In this document: one piece after another, positions 36,655 through 45,508 of the stretch
How the letters are laid out: each line of letters begins with the position of its first letter
How positions within the stretch are numbered: the first letter of the stretch is position 1
Assembly: GCA_016714975.1 (NCBI GenBank)
Contig: JADKBR010000011.1
Coordinates: forward strand, 77,553-141,552
Source: Candidatus Dechloromonas phosphorivorans
Lineage (GTDB): Bacteria > Pseudomonadota > Gammaproteobacteria > Burkholderiales > Rhodocyclaceae
Direction: 5' to 3'
Length of the DNA stretch: 64,000 nucleotides
Translations under genes and position numbers: made by a program
Notes under the pieces: model-generated
Databases searched by the model: none
Told to the model about the DNA's origin: nothing
The model's input: only the letters and a program-made list of their open reading frames with translations

Positions 36655-38265
36655 TCAGCGGAGACAGAGTTCGATCAACTGCGGACCGCCGGCCGCCAGA
36701 GCTTGGCGCAGTGCCGCACGGTAGATGTCGCAATCACTTGCCCGCTCATAAGCCATGCCGAAGGTCAGCGCGGCGTGCTTGAATTCGATCTGCTGCGGCG
36801 TCCGCCAGCCTTGCTCGAACTCGGGCAGGTCGGCCTGCGGCAGGTGATCGAAAATGCCGCCGCCGCCGTTGTTGACCGCAACAATGATGGCATCGCGCCC
36901 CTGCGCCAGGGCCAGGCCGCCAAGGTCGTGCTGGCAAGTGAGGTCGCCAAGCAACGCAACGACCCGTCCATGTACGGCGGCGATGCCAATGGCCGTGGAA
37001 ATGTTGCCATCGATGCCGCTGGCACCGCGGTTGCCAAAGAACAGGAGCGGGTTGTCGCTGCTGCCGGAATGAGTGTCCAGTTCCCGGATAGCCAGCGAAT
37101 TGCCGATGAAGACGGCGGAGTTTGCCGGGAGTTCGTCGACCAGAACACCAATGTGTCCGGTGCCTACTTGCGATGCAGCTGCTTCCAAGTTGGCAAAAGT
37201 TGCATGCCAGCCGTCAGGTGCGGGATCCGGCGCCACGGCGAGAAGTGCCTGGCAGAAGGCGAGCGGGTCCGCCCGCAAGACATGGGTCAGGCGCTGCATC
37301 GGGTCGGTCCAGCGCGGCCAGGGTTCGATCAAAGCATGCACGGCGACCCGGTTACCAAGAAACGCTTGCAGGTGGCGGGTGACCGGAACGGTGCCGAAGC
37401 GCAGCACCCAGTCAGGGTTCAGTTCTTGAACTGCCCGCGGATCGCTCAGCCAAGTGTTGTAGCGGACGCACACGTGCGAACGCTTGTGCCGGCCGAAACG
37501 CAGGTTGGACAGCGGCTCGGCCAGAATTGGACAGTCCAGGCGGGCGGCGAGCGCGGTCAACGCGTCGGCGTAGCCGTTTCTCAACGGCGTTTCGCCGCAG
37601 ACGATGATCCCGGGTCGGCCGGCAATGCGGTCGGACAGTTCGCGAATGTCGTCAGGGCTGGGCTGCAGTTCTGGTCGGGAAATGACGATTCTCTCCAACC
37701 GGCTGGAGGCGGCTGTTTCCTGGCCCGGAACCAGCGGCTCGCGGAATGGCTGATTGATATGCACCGGCCCCGGATGTGGCCAGATTGCCTGTTCGGAAAT
37801 CCGGGCTGCCAGGCGCTGCAGGTAGCCGGGGTCGAAGCCTTCCGCCGGCGTGCCGAGCGCGTGGCGGGCCCTGACATGCGAGCCGAACAGATCCATCTGA
37901 TCGATGGTCTGGTTGGCGCCGCAGGCCTGCAGCTCGGGCGGGCGGTCCGCGGACAACAGGATCAGCGGGACGCCGGACTGGCTCGCCTCGATCACGGCCG
38001 GCAACCAGTTGGCCGGGGCCGTGCCCGAGGTGGCGAGGACCAGCGCGGGACGCCGGCTGACCTTGGCGATACCGAGAGCGAAAAATGCCGCGCTACGCTC
38101 GTCGACCGCAACAGTGCATTGCAGACCGGACTGGCGCAGCATGGCCAACGCCAGCGGAGTTGACCGGGAACCGGGCGAGATTACGGCGTGCGTGGTGCCG
38201 GCAGCAACAAAGCCTGCGACCATCGCCTGCGACCAAAGCAAACTCAGCGTACCGGTGTCGATCAT
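36655..38265 (-). CDS. menD: SEPHCHC synthase MenD (menaquinone pathway)
   Basis: This 536-aa thiamine-diphosphate enzyme adds the succinic semialdehyde unit from 2-oxoglutarate to isochorismate in menaquinone biosynthesis. The N-terminal substrate region HAVISPGSRSTPLALAM and VDERSAAFFALG matches MenD. The ThDP-Mg motif reads GDLTCQHDLGGL ... NNGGGGIFDHLP. The start MIDTGTLSLLWSQ at 38265 fits; an extension to 38310 lacks family pattern. No other men gene is adjacent, so the rest of the pathway must be elsewhere if functional. It suggests menaquinone use alongside ubiquinone. Confidence 0.92.
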   Translation of the reverse strand: MIDTGTLSLLWSQAMVAGFVAAGTTHAVISPGSRSTPLALAMLRQSGLQCTVAVDERSAAFFALGIAKVSRRPALVLATSGTAPANWLPAVIEASQSGVPLILLSADRPPELQACGANQTIDQMDLFGSHVRARHALGTPAEGFDPGYLQRLAARISEQAIWPHPGPVHINQPFREPLVPGQETAASSRLERIVISRPELQPSPDDIRELSDRIAGRPGIIVCGETPLRNGYADALTALAARLDCPILAEPLSNLRFGRHKRSHVCVRYNTWLSDPRAVQELNPDWVLRFGTVPVTRHLQAFLGNRVAVHALIEPWPRWTDPMQRLTHVLRADPLAFCQALLAVAPDPAPDGWHATFANLEAAASQVGTGHIGVLVDELPANSAVFIGNSLAIRELDTHSGSSDNPLLFFGNRGASGIDGNISTAIGIAAVHGRVVALLGDLTCQHDLGGLALAQGRDAIIVAVNNGGGGIFDHLPQADLPEFEQGWRTPQQIEFKHAALTFGMAYERASDCDIYRAALRQALAAGGPQLIELCLR

Positions 38266-38393
38266 GCTTCGGGCCTGAAGCGAAAGTGCAGATTGTAGCC
38301 GCAACACCATGCCTCAGTAGGACTGAGCGCTCGGCGGCGTGCTATGATGAGCGGCGCTAATCGGCGGTTCCGCTGTCCAGGATCCGCGGAAGA

Positions 38394-38470
38394 GGAGTGG
38401 TAGTTCAGTTGGTTAGAATACCGGCCTGTCACGCCGGGGGTCGCGGGTTCGAGTCCCGTCCACTCCGCCA
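38394..38470 (+). tRNA. tRNA-Asp (GTC anticodon)
   Basis: The 77-nt sequence folds as a cloverleaf: acceptor GGAGTGG/CCACTCC with encoded CCA, D-arm AGTTCAGTTGGTTAGAAT, anticodon loop CTGTCAC with GTC, and T-arm GGGTTCGAGTCCC. A -10-like TATGAT lies at 38343-38348. Confidence 0.97.
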
Positions 38471-38478
38471 GCCACATC

Positions 38479-38510
38479 AAAGCCCCGCCGATTTCTCTGG
38501 CCAGGGCTTT
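38479..38510. terminator. Hairpin after tRNA-Asp
   Basis: AAAGCCC (38479-38485) pairs with GGGCTTT (38504-38510), with an 18-nt loop, followed by CTTGTTT. It could end transcription of the tRNA and of the convergent ctaB. Confidence 0.45.
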
Positions 38511-38592
38511 CTTGTTTGCGGAATCAGATTACGGCAAGCTGGAGTACCAGCGGGGCCTGGCAGCCCACAACAAGTATCCACAGGCTGGTGCG

Positions 38593-39489
38593 TCAGAACG
38601 TGACCAGGCGGTCGGCAAACAGGGCGGCAAACAGCAGGGTCAGGTAGAAGATAGAGTAGCGAAAACAGCGACGGGCGAGGGCATCGCTGTAATTGCGGAT
38701 AAGTGCCATGGCGTAGCCGAGGAAGATCAGGTCCAGCACGGTGATCGCCACCAGATAGAGCCAGCTGGCCATTCCGAGCGAAACCGGTATCAGGCTGGCG
38801 GCTGCGAGCATCACCGTGTACAGGAGGATGTGCTGGCAGGTGAAGGCGACGCCATGGGTGACCGGGAGCATCGGCAGTCCCGAGAGGGCATAGTCGGCGC
38901 GTCGGTAGCATGCCAGCGCCCAGAAGTGGGGCGGCGTCCACAGGAAGATGATCAGGAACAGGACGAGCGGCTCGGCGGAAACGTAACCGGTCATCGCTGC
39001 CCACCCGAGCACTGGCGGCATGGCGCCGGAAGCTCCGCCTATGACGATGTTCATCGGCGTCGCCGGCTTCAGGATCAGGGTGTAAATGATCGTATATCCG
39101 ACAAACGTGGCCAACGTCAGCCACATCGTCAGGTCATTGATGAAGGTGTGGAGGAGCCAGAGCCCCGCGGCACCGAGCAGGGTGGCCAGGGTGACCGTTT
39201 CGAGCACGGAGATGTCGCCGCGGGCGGTGGCGCGCCAACTGGTACGAGCCATCCGCGCGTCGATGGTGCGCTCGACCAGGCAGTTGAGCGCTGCCGCTGC
39301 GAACGCGACCAGTGCTATTCCGGCGGATGCGACAACGAAGCGCAGCGGCGGCGGGAAGCCAGGCGTCGCCAGGAACATCCCGATCATTGCCGTAAAGACG
39401 ATGAGGCTGTTGACCCGGGGCTTGCACAGATGAAAAAAAGCGGCCAGGCGCTGGGACAGGGTAAGGGACGGCTCGGCAATGGTTTGCAT
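38593..39489 (-). CDS. ctaB: Protoheme IX farnesyltransferase (heme O synthase)
   Basis: This 298-aa polytopic UbiA-family enzyme adds the farnesyl tail to heme b for heme o/a of terminal oxidases. The first Asp-rich motif site reads NCLVERTIDARMART, with LCKPRV near the N-terminus and LWTPPHFWAL in the middle. The ATG at 39489 follows GGAGACC. It is the last gene of the oxidase cluster. The heme A synthase gene (ctaA), often directly before it, is missing here. Confidence 0.95.
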   Translation of the reverse strand: MQTIAEPSLTLSQRLAAFFHLCKPRVNSLIVFTAMIGMFLATPGFPPPLRFVVASAGIALVAFAAAALNCLVERTIDARMARTSWRATARGDISVLETVTLATLLGAAGLWLLHTFINDLTMWLTLATFVGYTIIYTLILKPATPMNIVIGGASGAMPPVLGWAAMTGYVSAEPLVLFLIIFLWTPPHFWALACYRRADYALSGLPMLPVTHGVAFTCQHILLYTVMLAAASLIPVSLGMASWLYLVAITVLDLIFLGYAMALIRNYSDALARRCFRYSIFYLTLLFAALFADRLVTF

Positions 39490-39499
39490 GGTGGGTCTC

Positions 39500-40093
39500 C
39501 TAGCCGTTCCAGGCGAATCTGAGCAGGCGTTCAAGATCGCCCTGCACCCCTTTGGCGGCGATGTCCGCGGGGTAGGTCATGATCAGGTTGCCTCGAGGGT
39601 CGATGATGTGGAGGAGGTAGCCCGACTCGTCGGCTGAATTTGGCAGCCAGCGCGGCGGCGCGACGGCCAGGACGAGGTCCGGCTGCTGCCGGATAGTGGC
39701 AACGAACTGGGGATCGGCGACTTGGTCGGTCAGGACGACACGCCGCAGTCGCCCCATGTCCCTGCGCAGCGAGACCTGAATACGGCGCATTTCGTCGAGG
39801 CGCTGGACGCAGTTTGCAACGCACTGTCCGCTGCCGCTCAGCAGTAGCAGCCATTTGCCGTGAAGTTCCGCTGTTGCCAAGGGACTTCCATCGGTCGTCT
39901 TCAGCCCGCTGGCCGGCAACGGCAGGGGTGGGTTGACCAGGTGTCCCTGGTTGCCGGTTCGCTCGGGCTGCCAGCCGATGAAGTAAAGGCCGGCGGCAAT
40001 GATGACGGGCATGGCCATCAAGCTGACGACGAGCATCAGCATTGGCAGGCTGTTGCGCTTCTGCGGCGAATCCTGGAGGGTGACGCTCGTCAC
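39500..40093 (-). CDS. Membrane-anchored thioredoxin/SCO-like oxidase assembly protein
   Basis: This 197-aa protein has one N-terminal helix (LPMLMLVVSLMAMPVIIAAGLYFIG) and a periplasmic thioredoxin-like fold. A CxxxC pair (CVANC) sits where SCO proteins carry the copper CxxxC. It resembles the transmembrane assembly proteins placed between SURF1 and CtaB/CtaA in betaproteobacterial cox operons. Copper delivery or disulphide reduction for CuA is inferred. GTG start overlaps the SURF1 stop by 4 nt. Confidence 0.75.
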   Translation of the reverse strand: MTSVTLQDSPQKRNSLPMLMLVVSLMAMPVIIAAGLYFIGWQPERTGNQGHLVNPPLPLPASGLKTTDGSPLATAELHGKWLLLLSGSGQCVANCVQRLDEMRRIQVSLRRDMGRLRRVVLTDQVADPQFVATIRQQPDLVLAVAPPRWLPNSADESGYLLHIIDPRGNLIMTYPADIAAKGVQGDLERLLRFAWNG

Positions 40094-40893
40094 GGCCGGC
40101 GAAAAAGGAAATAGGCCCAGATGCCAAGGCTAGCGGCAGCGAAACCGAACCACTGCAGGGCGTATCCGTAGTTTCGCCCTGCTTGCCCGTCCAGGCGGGG
40201 CCATTCGCGCACGTATCCACCAGGCGCGGCTCTATCCAGCTGGATAACGACCGGCTGTAGAGGATAGGTGACAACCTGACGGAAGCGTCCAAGGTCAAGG
40301 TTCTGCCATACCGGATCCCAGCCAGTTGACGGTTGGGGTGCCAGGTTGAAGAAACGCTGGCCGGGCACAACAGCGATCCCGGTAAGCTCGACAGTGCCGA
40401 GCGGCACAGGGGCATCCGGAACGAAACGGTGATTGTCAGGCGCCGGTATCCAGCCGCGATTGATCAGAACGTGCATTTCCGATCCCTCGAGGCGCAGCGG
40501 GGTTATGACATGGTATCCGGCCCGCTCCTGATGCAGCCTATTGTCGATCAGAACCTGACGCGAGGCATCGTAAGTGCCGCGCAGGCTGACATGGCGAAAA
40601 CGCAACCACTCGACGTCGGTGGGAGCCGTCGGTAGCGGAACCGCAGCCCGAGTGCTGAGTGCGTCCAGTTCTGCCTGCAGGCCGGTCTTCACCTCCGCCT
40701 TGCGCCACTGCCACATCCCCAGAGAGATGAAGGCCGGAATCAAGACCATGAGCAGGAGGCCACCGAATACTGTTATCTTCCACCGACTGACCCTTGCGGT
40801 GTTGCCAGAGGGGCGCGCATACTGTACTGGGGTCTGTGTTTCGATGGAGTTGGCGATGATCAAGGTTGTGGTGGTTCTAATGTTGTTGGGCAT
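40090..40893 (-). CDS. SURF1 family cytochrome oxidase assembly protein
   Basis: This protein (267 aa from the first possible start) has two membrane helices, one near residues 40-60 and one at the C-terminus (YGYALQWFGFAAASLGIWAYFLF). SURF1 hallmarks are SLGMWQWRKAEVK, LLINRGWIPAP-like VLINRGWIPAP, and NYGYALQWF. It helps heme a insertion into CoxA. The true N-terminus is unclear: the annotated start overlaps the divergent DUF2909 gene by 38 nt. An inner TTG at 40863 is an alternative. Confidence 0.85.
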   Translation of the reverse strand: MPNNIRTTTTLIIANSIETQTPVQYARPSGNTARVSRWKITVFGGLLLMVLIPAFISLGMWQWRKAEVKTGLQAELDALSTRAAVPLPTAPTDVEWLRFRHVSLRGTYDASRQVLIDNRLHQERAGYHVITPLRLEGSEMHVLINRGWIPAPDNHRFVPDAPVPLGTVELTGIAVVPGQRFFNLAPQPSTGWDPVWQNLDLGRFRQVVTYPLQPVVIQLDRAAPGGYVREWPRLDGQAGRNYGYALQWFGFAAASLGIWAYFLFRRP

Positions 40894-41056
40894 TCTCGGA
40901 AGCCTGTTTTCCGGGCTTTTCTACATCTACCGCGACCGCGGAACCGGCGATCGGACAGTTCGCGCGCTGACATTGCGCATCGGACTGTCCATTTCGCTTT
41001 TTCTTCTGCTGCTGATCGGCTTCCGGCTTGGCTTCATTCCTGGCTATACCCAATAG
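40856..41056 (+). CDS. Twin-transmembrane DUF2909 protein
   Basis: This 66-aa protein has two membrane helices (IKVVVVLMLLGILGSLFSGLF and IGLSISLFLLLLIGFRLGF) with a basic loop YRDRGTGDRT between them, the DUF2909 pattern. A GGAG RBS lies 6 nt before the ATG at 40856. It is transcribed against the oxidase genes and overlaps coxC by 13 nt at its end and SURF1 at its start. A role in oxidase assembly is inferred from its location. Confidence 0.8.
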   Translation: MIKVVVVLMLLGILGSLFSGLFYIYRDRGTGDRTVRALTLRIGLSISLFLLLLIGFRLGFIPGYTQ

Positions 41057-41916
41057 ACAAACACGAACAGAATCAGCCACACGACATCAACAAAGTGCCA
41101 GTACCACGCCACGCCTTCGAAGGCGAAGTGGCGTTCAGCGGTGAAATGGCCGCTCATGCTGCGCAGCAGGATGACGAGCAGCATGATGGTTCCGAGCGTG
41201 ACATGGAAGCCGTGAAAGCCGGTAAGCATGAAGAACGTGGCGCCGTAGGCGCCGGCGCCCATGGTCAGGCCCAATTCAGTGTAGGCGTGGTAGTACTCGT
41301 AGGCTTGGAAACCCAGGAAGAGGGTGCCGAGGAGTACCGTAGCGGCGAGGCCGAGGACGAGATGGCTGCGATTGTTGCGCAGCAATCCCCAGTGTGCCCA
41401 GGTTACCGTCGCGCCGGAACTCAGGAGCAACGCCGTGTTGATCGCCGGAATGCCCCAGGCGCCCATTGGCGTGAACTTCGGCCCAGCCGGTCCGCTGGTC
41501 GGCCAGGTGCCGGCAAAGTCCGGCCACAGGCTGGTTCCGTGGGCGCCAAGCATGCCACCCAGATCGGGGACCGAAATGACCCGTACGTAAAACAGGGCGC
41601 CAAAGAAGGCGGCAAAGAACATGACCTCGGTTGCAATGAACCAGATCATGCCGTAGCGGAATGAAAGGTCTTCCCAGTCGCGGTAGGACCCGCCCTGCGA
41701 TTCGCTGATGACCCGTCCAAACCATCCGAAGAGGACATAGAGGATGACCCCGACGCCACCCAGCATCACCCATTTTCCATGCGGAAACGAATTGATTGCC
41801 TGGATGAAGCCCAGAGCCAGCAGGAACATCCCGCCGGAAAGGATCGCCGGGTAGAAGCTCGGCTGGGGTACGAAGTAGTGTTCGCGCGAACCGGCGTGAG
41901 CGGTGCTGGTTGTCAT
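41044..41916 (-). CDS. coxC: Cytochrome c oxidase subunit III
   Basis: This 290-aa subunit has the seven-helix pattern of COX3. Markers are FRYGMIWFIATEVMFFAAFF (helix with the conserved Glu), LTGFHGFHVTLGTIML and AWYWHFVDVVWLILF. Its start overlaps the ctaG stop by 4 nt. It forms part of the aa3-type oxidase encoded in this cluster. Confidence 0.97.
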   Translation of the reverse strand: MTTSTAHAGSREHYFVPQPSFYPAILSGGMFLLALGFIQAINSFPHGKWVMLGGVGVILYVLFGWFGRVISESQGGSYRDWEDLSFRYGMIWFIATEVMFFAAFFGALFYVRVISVPDLGGMLGAHGTSLWPDFAGTWPTSGPAGPKFTPMGAWGIPAINTALLLSSGATVTWAHWGLLRNNRSHLVLGLAATVLLGTLFLGFQAYEYYHAYTELGLTMGAGAYGATFFMLTGFHGFHVTLGTIMLLVILLRSMSGHFTAERHFAFEGVAWYWHFVDVVWLILFVFVYWV

Positions 41917-42527
41917 CGGGCCTCCCTGGCGCTTGTCAATGTTTGTCGCTGTCCGTCGACCCCGAAAAAGGCGTAGGACAAGGTGATGTGGGTTATGTCG
42001 CGGTCGACGTCCGGCTTGATGATAAAAGCCAGCGGCAATTCCTGGGCTTCACCCGGAGCCAGCGTCTGCTGGGAAAAACAGAAGCATTCTATCTTGTCGA
42101 AATACTGGGCTGCACGGCCGGGCGTGACGCTGGGGACGGCTTGCCCGGTAATCGCGTGATCCGATGTATTGCGCACCAGGTAGCTGACCTGTTGCAGGTC
42201 GCCCGGGTGGACGTCCAGGCTGAAGGTCAGCGGTCGCATGTCCCACGACAGGCCTGGCATGACCGTTCCTGTGAACTCCACCCGGATCTTTCTCGTGTAA
42301 TCAATGCTGCTAGCCGGCGCACCCTCCACCTTGAGACCGCCGACCCCGAAACCGTCGCGAACAGGCTTCTGGCCGCCGGTCTTTCCGTTGAATCCGGTTG
42401 CTTCGCACAATACGTTGTACAGCGGCACCATCGCGAATGCAAAGACAAAGGCGGCTACCACCAGTATAAGGAGGCGGCGAACGAGCCGTCGATTGCCCGG
42501 TGGGGGCGATTGCGTCTCCTCCATCAT
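41913..42527 (-). CDS. ctaG: Cytochrome c oxidase assembly protein CtaG (Cox11)
   Basis: This 204-aa copper chaperone delivers Cu to the CuB site of CoxA. It has one N-terminal membrane anchor and the copper-binding CFCFSQQTL (about 153-161), preceded by MVPLYNVLCEATGFNG. The ATG lies right after the stop of the small assembly protein gene, so the two are coupled. Confidence 0.95.
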   Translation of the reverse strand: MMEETQSPPPGNRRLVRRLLILVVAAFVFAFAMVPLYNVLCEATGFNGKTGGQKPVRDGFGVGGLKVEGAPASSIDYTRKIRVEFTGTVMPGLSWDMRPLTFSLDVHPGDLQQVSYLVRNTSDHAITGQAVPSVTPGRAAQYFDKIECFCFSQQTLAPGEAQELPLAFIIKPDVDRDITHITLSYAFFGVDGQRQTLTSAREAR

Positions 42528-42653
42528 CTAGCGCTTGATGAAGAGGCTGACAACATAGAACAGCAACGCGACCACGGCGATCACCCAGCCGAGGCGACGC
42601 GAAGCGGCGCGGCGGCGTTCAAGATCGGCGGCGCTGAAAGGTTGCTGCTCCAT
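42528..42653 (-). CDS. Cytochrome oxidase small assembly protein (41 aa)
   Basis: It starts MEQQPFSAADLERRRAASRR and carries a single membrane helix (LGWVIAVVALLFYVVSLFIKR). The RBS GGTGGAG precedes the ATG. Short single-helix proteins of this kind are found between coxA and ctaG in betaproteobacteria. It lies 13 nt after coxA. Confidence 0.8.
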   Translation of the reverse strand: MEQQPFSAADLERRRAASRRLGWVIAVVALLFYVVSLFIKR

Positions 42654-42666
42654 GCCGGACTCCACC

Positions 42667-44274
42667 TTACTTGACCTGTGGTTGAACTTCCCAGGTGTGG
42701 AGCGGCGGCGGTGACGGCAATTCCCATTCCAGTCCCGAAGCGCTCTCCCAGACCTGGTCTGTTGCCTTGCGGCCACCACGGATGCAGGCCCAGACGTTCC
42801 AGGCGAAAAGCAGCTGACTTACGCCCAGAATGATGGCGCCGACCGTCGATATGGCGTTGAACTCGGCGAATTGCAGTGCGTAGTCCGGGATTCTTCGCGG
42901 CATGCCCGCCAGTCCGAGGAAGAACTGCGGAATGAAGGTCAGGTTGAAGGAGATGACAGTCAGCCAGAAATGCAGCTTGCCCAAGGGTTCGCTGAACATG
43001 TGGCCAGTCCACTTGGGAAGCCAGTAATAGACCCCGGTCATGACGCCCATGATGCCGCCGGCGAATAGCGCGTAATGGAAATGGGCGACGACGAAGTAGC
43101 TGTGGTGGTACTGCGCATCGGCGGCGACGTCAGCGAGGATGAGGCCGGTCAGGCCGGCGACTCCGAAGAGGACGATGAAGCCGATGGCGAACAGCATCGG
43201 CGTCTCAAAGGTCATCGCACCGCGCCACATGGTGGCGATCCAGCAGAAGAATAGGACGGCCAGCGGGAGGGAAATCGCCATCGTGCTGAACATGAAGTAG
43301 ATCAGCGCCGGTACCGGCATGCCGGCAGTGAAGAAATGATGCGCCCAGACGATCACCGAAAGCAGGCCGATGGCGATGAAGCTGTAGACCTGTGCCTTGT
43401 AGCCGAAGATCGGCTTGCGCGTGAAGGTTGATAGCACATGAGGAATCAGGCCCCAGATCGGCAGCAGCAGGATGTAGACTTCCGGATGGCCGAAGAACCA
43501 GAACAGATGCTGGAACAGGATCGGGTCGCCGCCGCCACTCGCATCGAAGAAATGGGTACCGAAATGGCGATCGGTCAGCAGCATGGTCACGGCACCCGCC
43601 AGTACCGGCAGCGTCGCGATCAGCAGGAAGGCCGTGATCAGCCAGCCCCAGGCAAAGATCGGCAGCTTCATCATGGTCATGCCGGGCGCACGCATGTTGA
43701 AGATGGTGACGATGATGTTGATTGACCCCATGATCGACGAGATGCCCAGGATATGGACTGAAAGAATCGCAAAATCGATTCCCATGCCACCCTGAACCGA
43801 GAGCGGAGCATAGAAGGTCCAGCCGGTTCCGATGGCCCCGTCGCCAACTCCGAAAAGCGCCAGGATGAAAGGCAGGGTGAGCAGGGTGGCAGCCGGCGGC
43901 AGAAGCCAGAAACCCCAGTTATTGAGGCGAGGCAAGGCCATGTCGGGCGCACCGATCATCAAAGGGATCATCCAGTTGGCAAAGCCGGTCGCCGCCGGCA
44001 TGAGCGCCGCGAAGATCATTACCAGCGCGTGTACGCCGATCAACTGATTGAAGAACTCGGGCTTCATCAGTTGCAGGCCGGGTTCGAACAACTCGACCCG
44101 CACCGCGAGGATCATGAGGCCGCCAACGAAGAACATGATCATCGCGAATGTCAGGTACATCGTTCCGATTTCCTTGTGATTGGTCGTCGTCAGCCAGCGG
44201 GCAAAGCCCCCAGGGTAATGTCCGGATTGGTGTTCGTCGCCGTGTCCGGCAGGATGGGTAGCGATCGTGCTCAT
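42667..44274 (-). CDS. coxA: Cytochrome c oxidase subunit I
   Basis: This 535-aa twelve-helix subunit holds heme a and the heme a3-CuB site. WLTTTNHKEIGTMYL marks the N-terminus, HPEVYILLLPIWGL includes the cross-linked His-Tyr, and AHHFFTAGMP and VVAHFHYALFAGG hold other ligands. The D-channel NANWMIPLM-like segment reads FANWMIPLMIGAPD. An AGGAG RBS precedes the ATG. It follows coxB by 10 nt. Confidence 0.98.
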   Translation of the reverse strand: MSTIATHPAGHGDEHQSGHYPGGFARWLTTTNHKEIGTMYLTFAMIMFFVGGLMILAVRVELFEPGLQLMKPEFFNQLIGVHALVMIFAALMPAATGFANWMIPLMIGAPDMALPRLNNWGFWLLPPAATLLTLPFILALFGVGDGAIGTGWTFYAPLSVQGGMGIDFAILSVHILGISSIMGSINIIVTIFNMRAPGMTMMKLPIFAWGWLITAFLLIATLPVLAGAVTMLLTDRHFGTHFFDASGGGDPILFQHLFWFFGHPEVYILLLPIWGLIPHVLSTFTRKPIFGYKAQVYSFIAIGLLSVIVWAHHFFTAGMPVPALIYFMFSTMAISLPLAVLFFCWIATMWRGAMTFETPMLFAIGFIVLFGVAGLTGLILADVAADAQYHHSYFVVAHFHYALFAGGIMGVMTGVYYWLPKWTGHMFSEPLGKLHFWLTVISFNLTFIPQFFLGLAGMPRRIPDYALQFAEFNAISTVGAIILGVSQLLFAWNVWACIRGGRKATDQVWESASGLEWELPSPPPLHTWEVQPQVK

Positions 44275-44284
44275 CTCGATTCTC

Positions 44285-45508
44285 CTAACGCAATGCTTTG
44301 ATCTGTGCGGGCTGGATCATGTCGCCCTGGCGGTTGCCAAAACTGTTTCGCTCGTAGGTAATGACCGCTGCGAGCTCAACATCGGACAGGGTATTGCGGA
44401 AAGCCTGCATGGCTGTTCCGGCCTTGCCGTTGACGACTCGGTCCACGTGGCTGTCCTTGAGGATCTTCCCGTCCTTGCCCAGCAGCGGACCCTTGACGAC
44501 AGGACTTCCAGCAAGGGCCGGGAATGCAGGGGGCATGCCCAGGCCGTTCGGCTGGTGGCAGGCTGCGCATTGTTTCGTATAGACCTCTTGTCCCTTGGCC
44601 ATCAGTTCGTCGCTGCTCCAGGCTCGGTCCGCGCCGCCAGCCGCAGCCTTGGCCTCGGCCTTCTTCTCCTCGAGCCAGGCCAGATACTCGGGCTCTGGTA
44701 CGGCATGAACAACAACCGGCATGAAGCCATGATCCTTGCCGCACAGTTCTGCGCATTGGCCACGGTAGATGCCCGGCTTCTCGATCTGGACCCAGGTTTC
44801 GCGCAGGAAGCCCGGAACGGCATCGCGCTTGACCCCGAACTGCGGCACCCACCAGGTATGGATGACGTCGGTCGAGGTCAGCAGAATTCGGACCTTTTTT
44901 CCGACCGGAAGCACTACCGGGTGATCCACCTCAAGCAGGTAGTTTTCCCCTTTGGGTTCGCTATTGTTTATCTGTTCGCGCGGTGTGGTTGTCGTGCTGA
45001 TGTACTTGACGCCAGCCTCGGGATACTCGTACTGCCATTTCCACTGCATTCCGGTGACCTTGAGGACCATGTCGGCGCGAGTCTTGGTGTCCTCCATTTC
45101 GATGATGGCATGGACAGCGGGAATGCCCATCAGGATGAAGTCAATGTAGAGCAGGATCGCAAACGGGACCAATGCCCAGAACCACTGCAGTCCGCCGGTT
45201 GGCCCGGTAAACTTCGCGGGCGAATGGCCACTGCTCTTCCTGTGCTTGATCATCGAGTAGATCATGATCCCGAAAACCGCCACGAACAGAATGGTGATGA
45301 TCAGCATGAACTCGTTATGGATGTTCAACGTTTCCCTGGCGACGGGCGTGACCGGATCGGGAAAGTTGAACCTGAATTCGGCACCGGCAATGCCAGGCAA
45401 CGCCACAGCAACCAGCAAGCACAGGCGCTTCAGCAACCTGCGCGCGGACGCCCTTCCGCGAGACCACGAGTTCGCCTCATCCGCGTTGAAATCAACACAG
45501 CTTCCCAT
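44285..45508 (-). CDS. coxB: Cytochrome c oxidase subunit II with fused cytochrome c domain
   Basis: This 407-aa subunit has a signal peptide after a 22-residue basic start, two membrane helices and the CuA domain. CuA ligands are C252, C256, H260 and M263 (QCAELCGKDHGFM). A C-terminal cytochrome c domain with heme-binding CAACH (314-318) is fused on, as in caa3-type oxidases. It likely passes electrons directly to CuA. It is the first gene of the cox operon. Confidence 0.97.
   Translation of the reverse strand: MGSCVDFNADEANSWSRGRASARRLLKRLCLLVAVALPGIAGAEFRFNFPDPVTPVARETLNIHNEFMLIITILFVAVFGIMIYSMIKHRKSSGHSPAKFTGPTGGLQWFWALVPFAILLYIDFILMGIPAVHAIIEMEDTKTRADMVLKVTGMQWKWQYEYPEAGVKYISTTTTPREQINNSEPKGENYLLEVDHPVVLPVGKKVRILLTSTDVIHTWWVPQFGVKRDAVPGFLRETWVQIEKPGIYRGQCAELCGKDHGFMPVVVHAVPEPEYLAWLEEKKAEAKAAAGGADRAWSSDELMAKGQEVYTKQCAACHQPNGLGMPPAFPALAGSPVVKGPLLGKDGKILKDSHVDRVVNGKAGTAMQAFRNTLSDVELAAVITYERNSFGNRQGDMIQPAQIKALR

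Noticed and set aside
36511..38163. Long plus-strand frame (550 codons) opposite menD
   Set aside because: It is a shadow of menD in GC-rich DNA.
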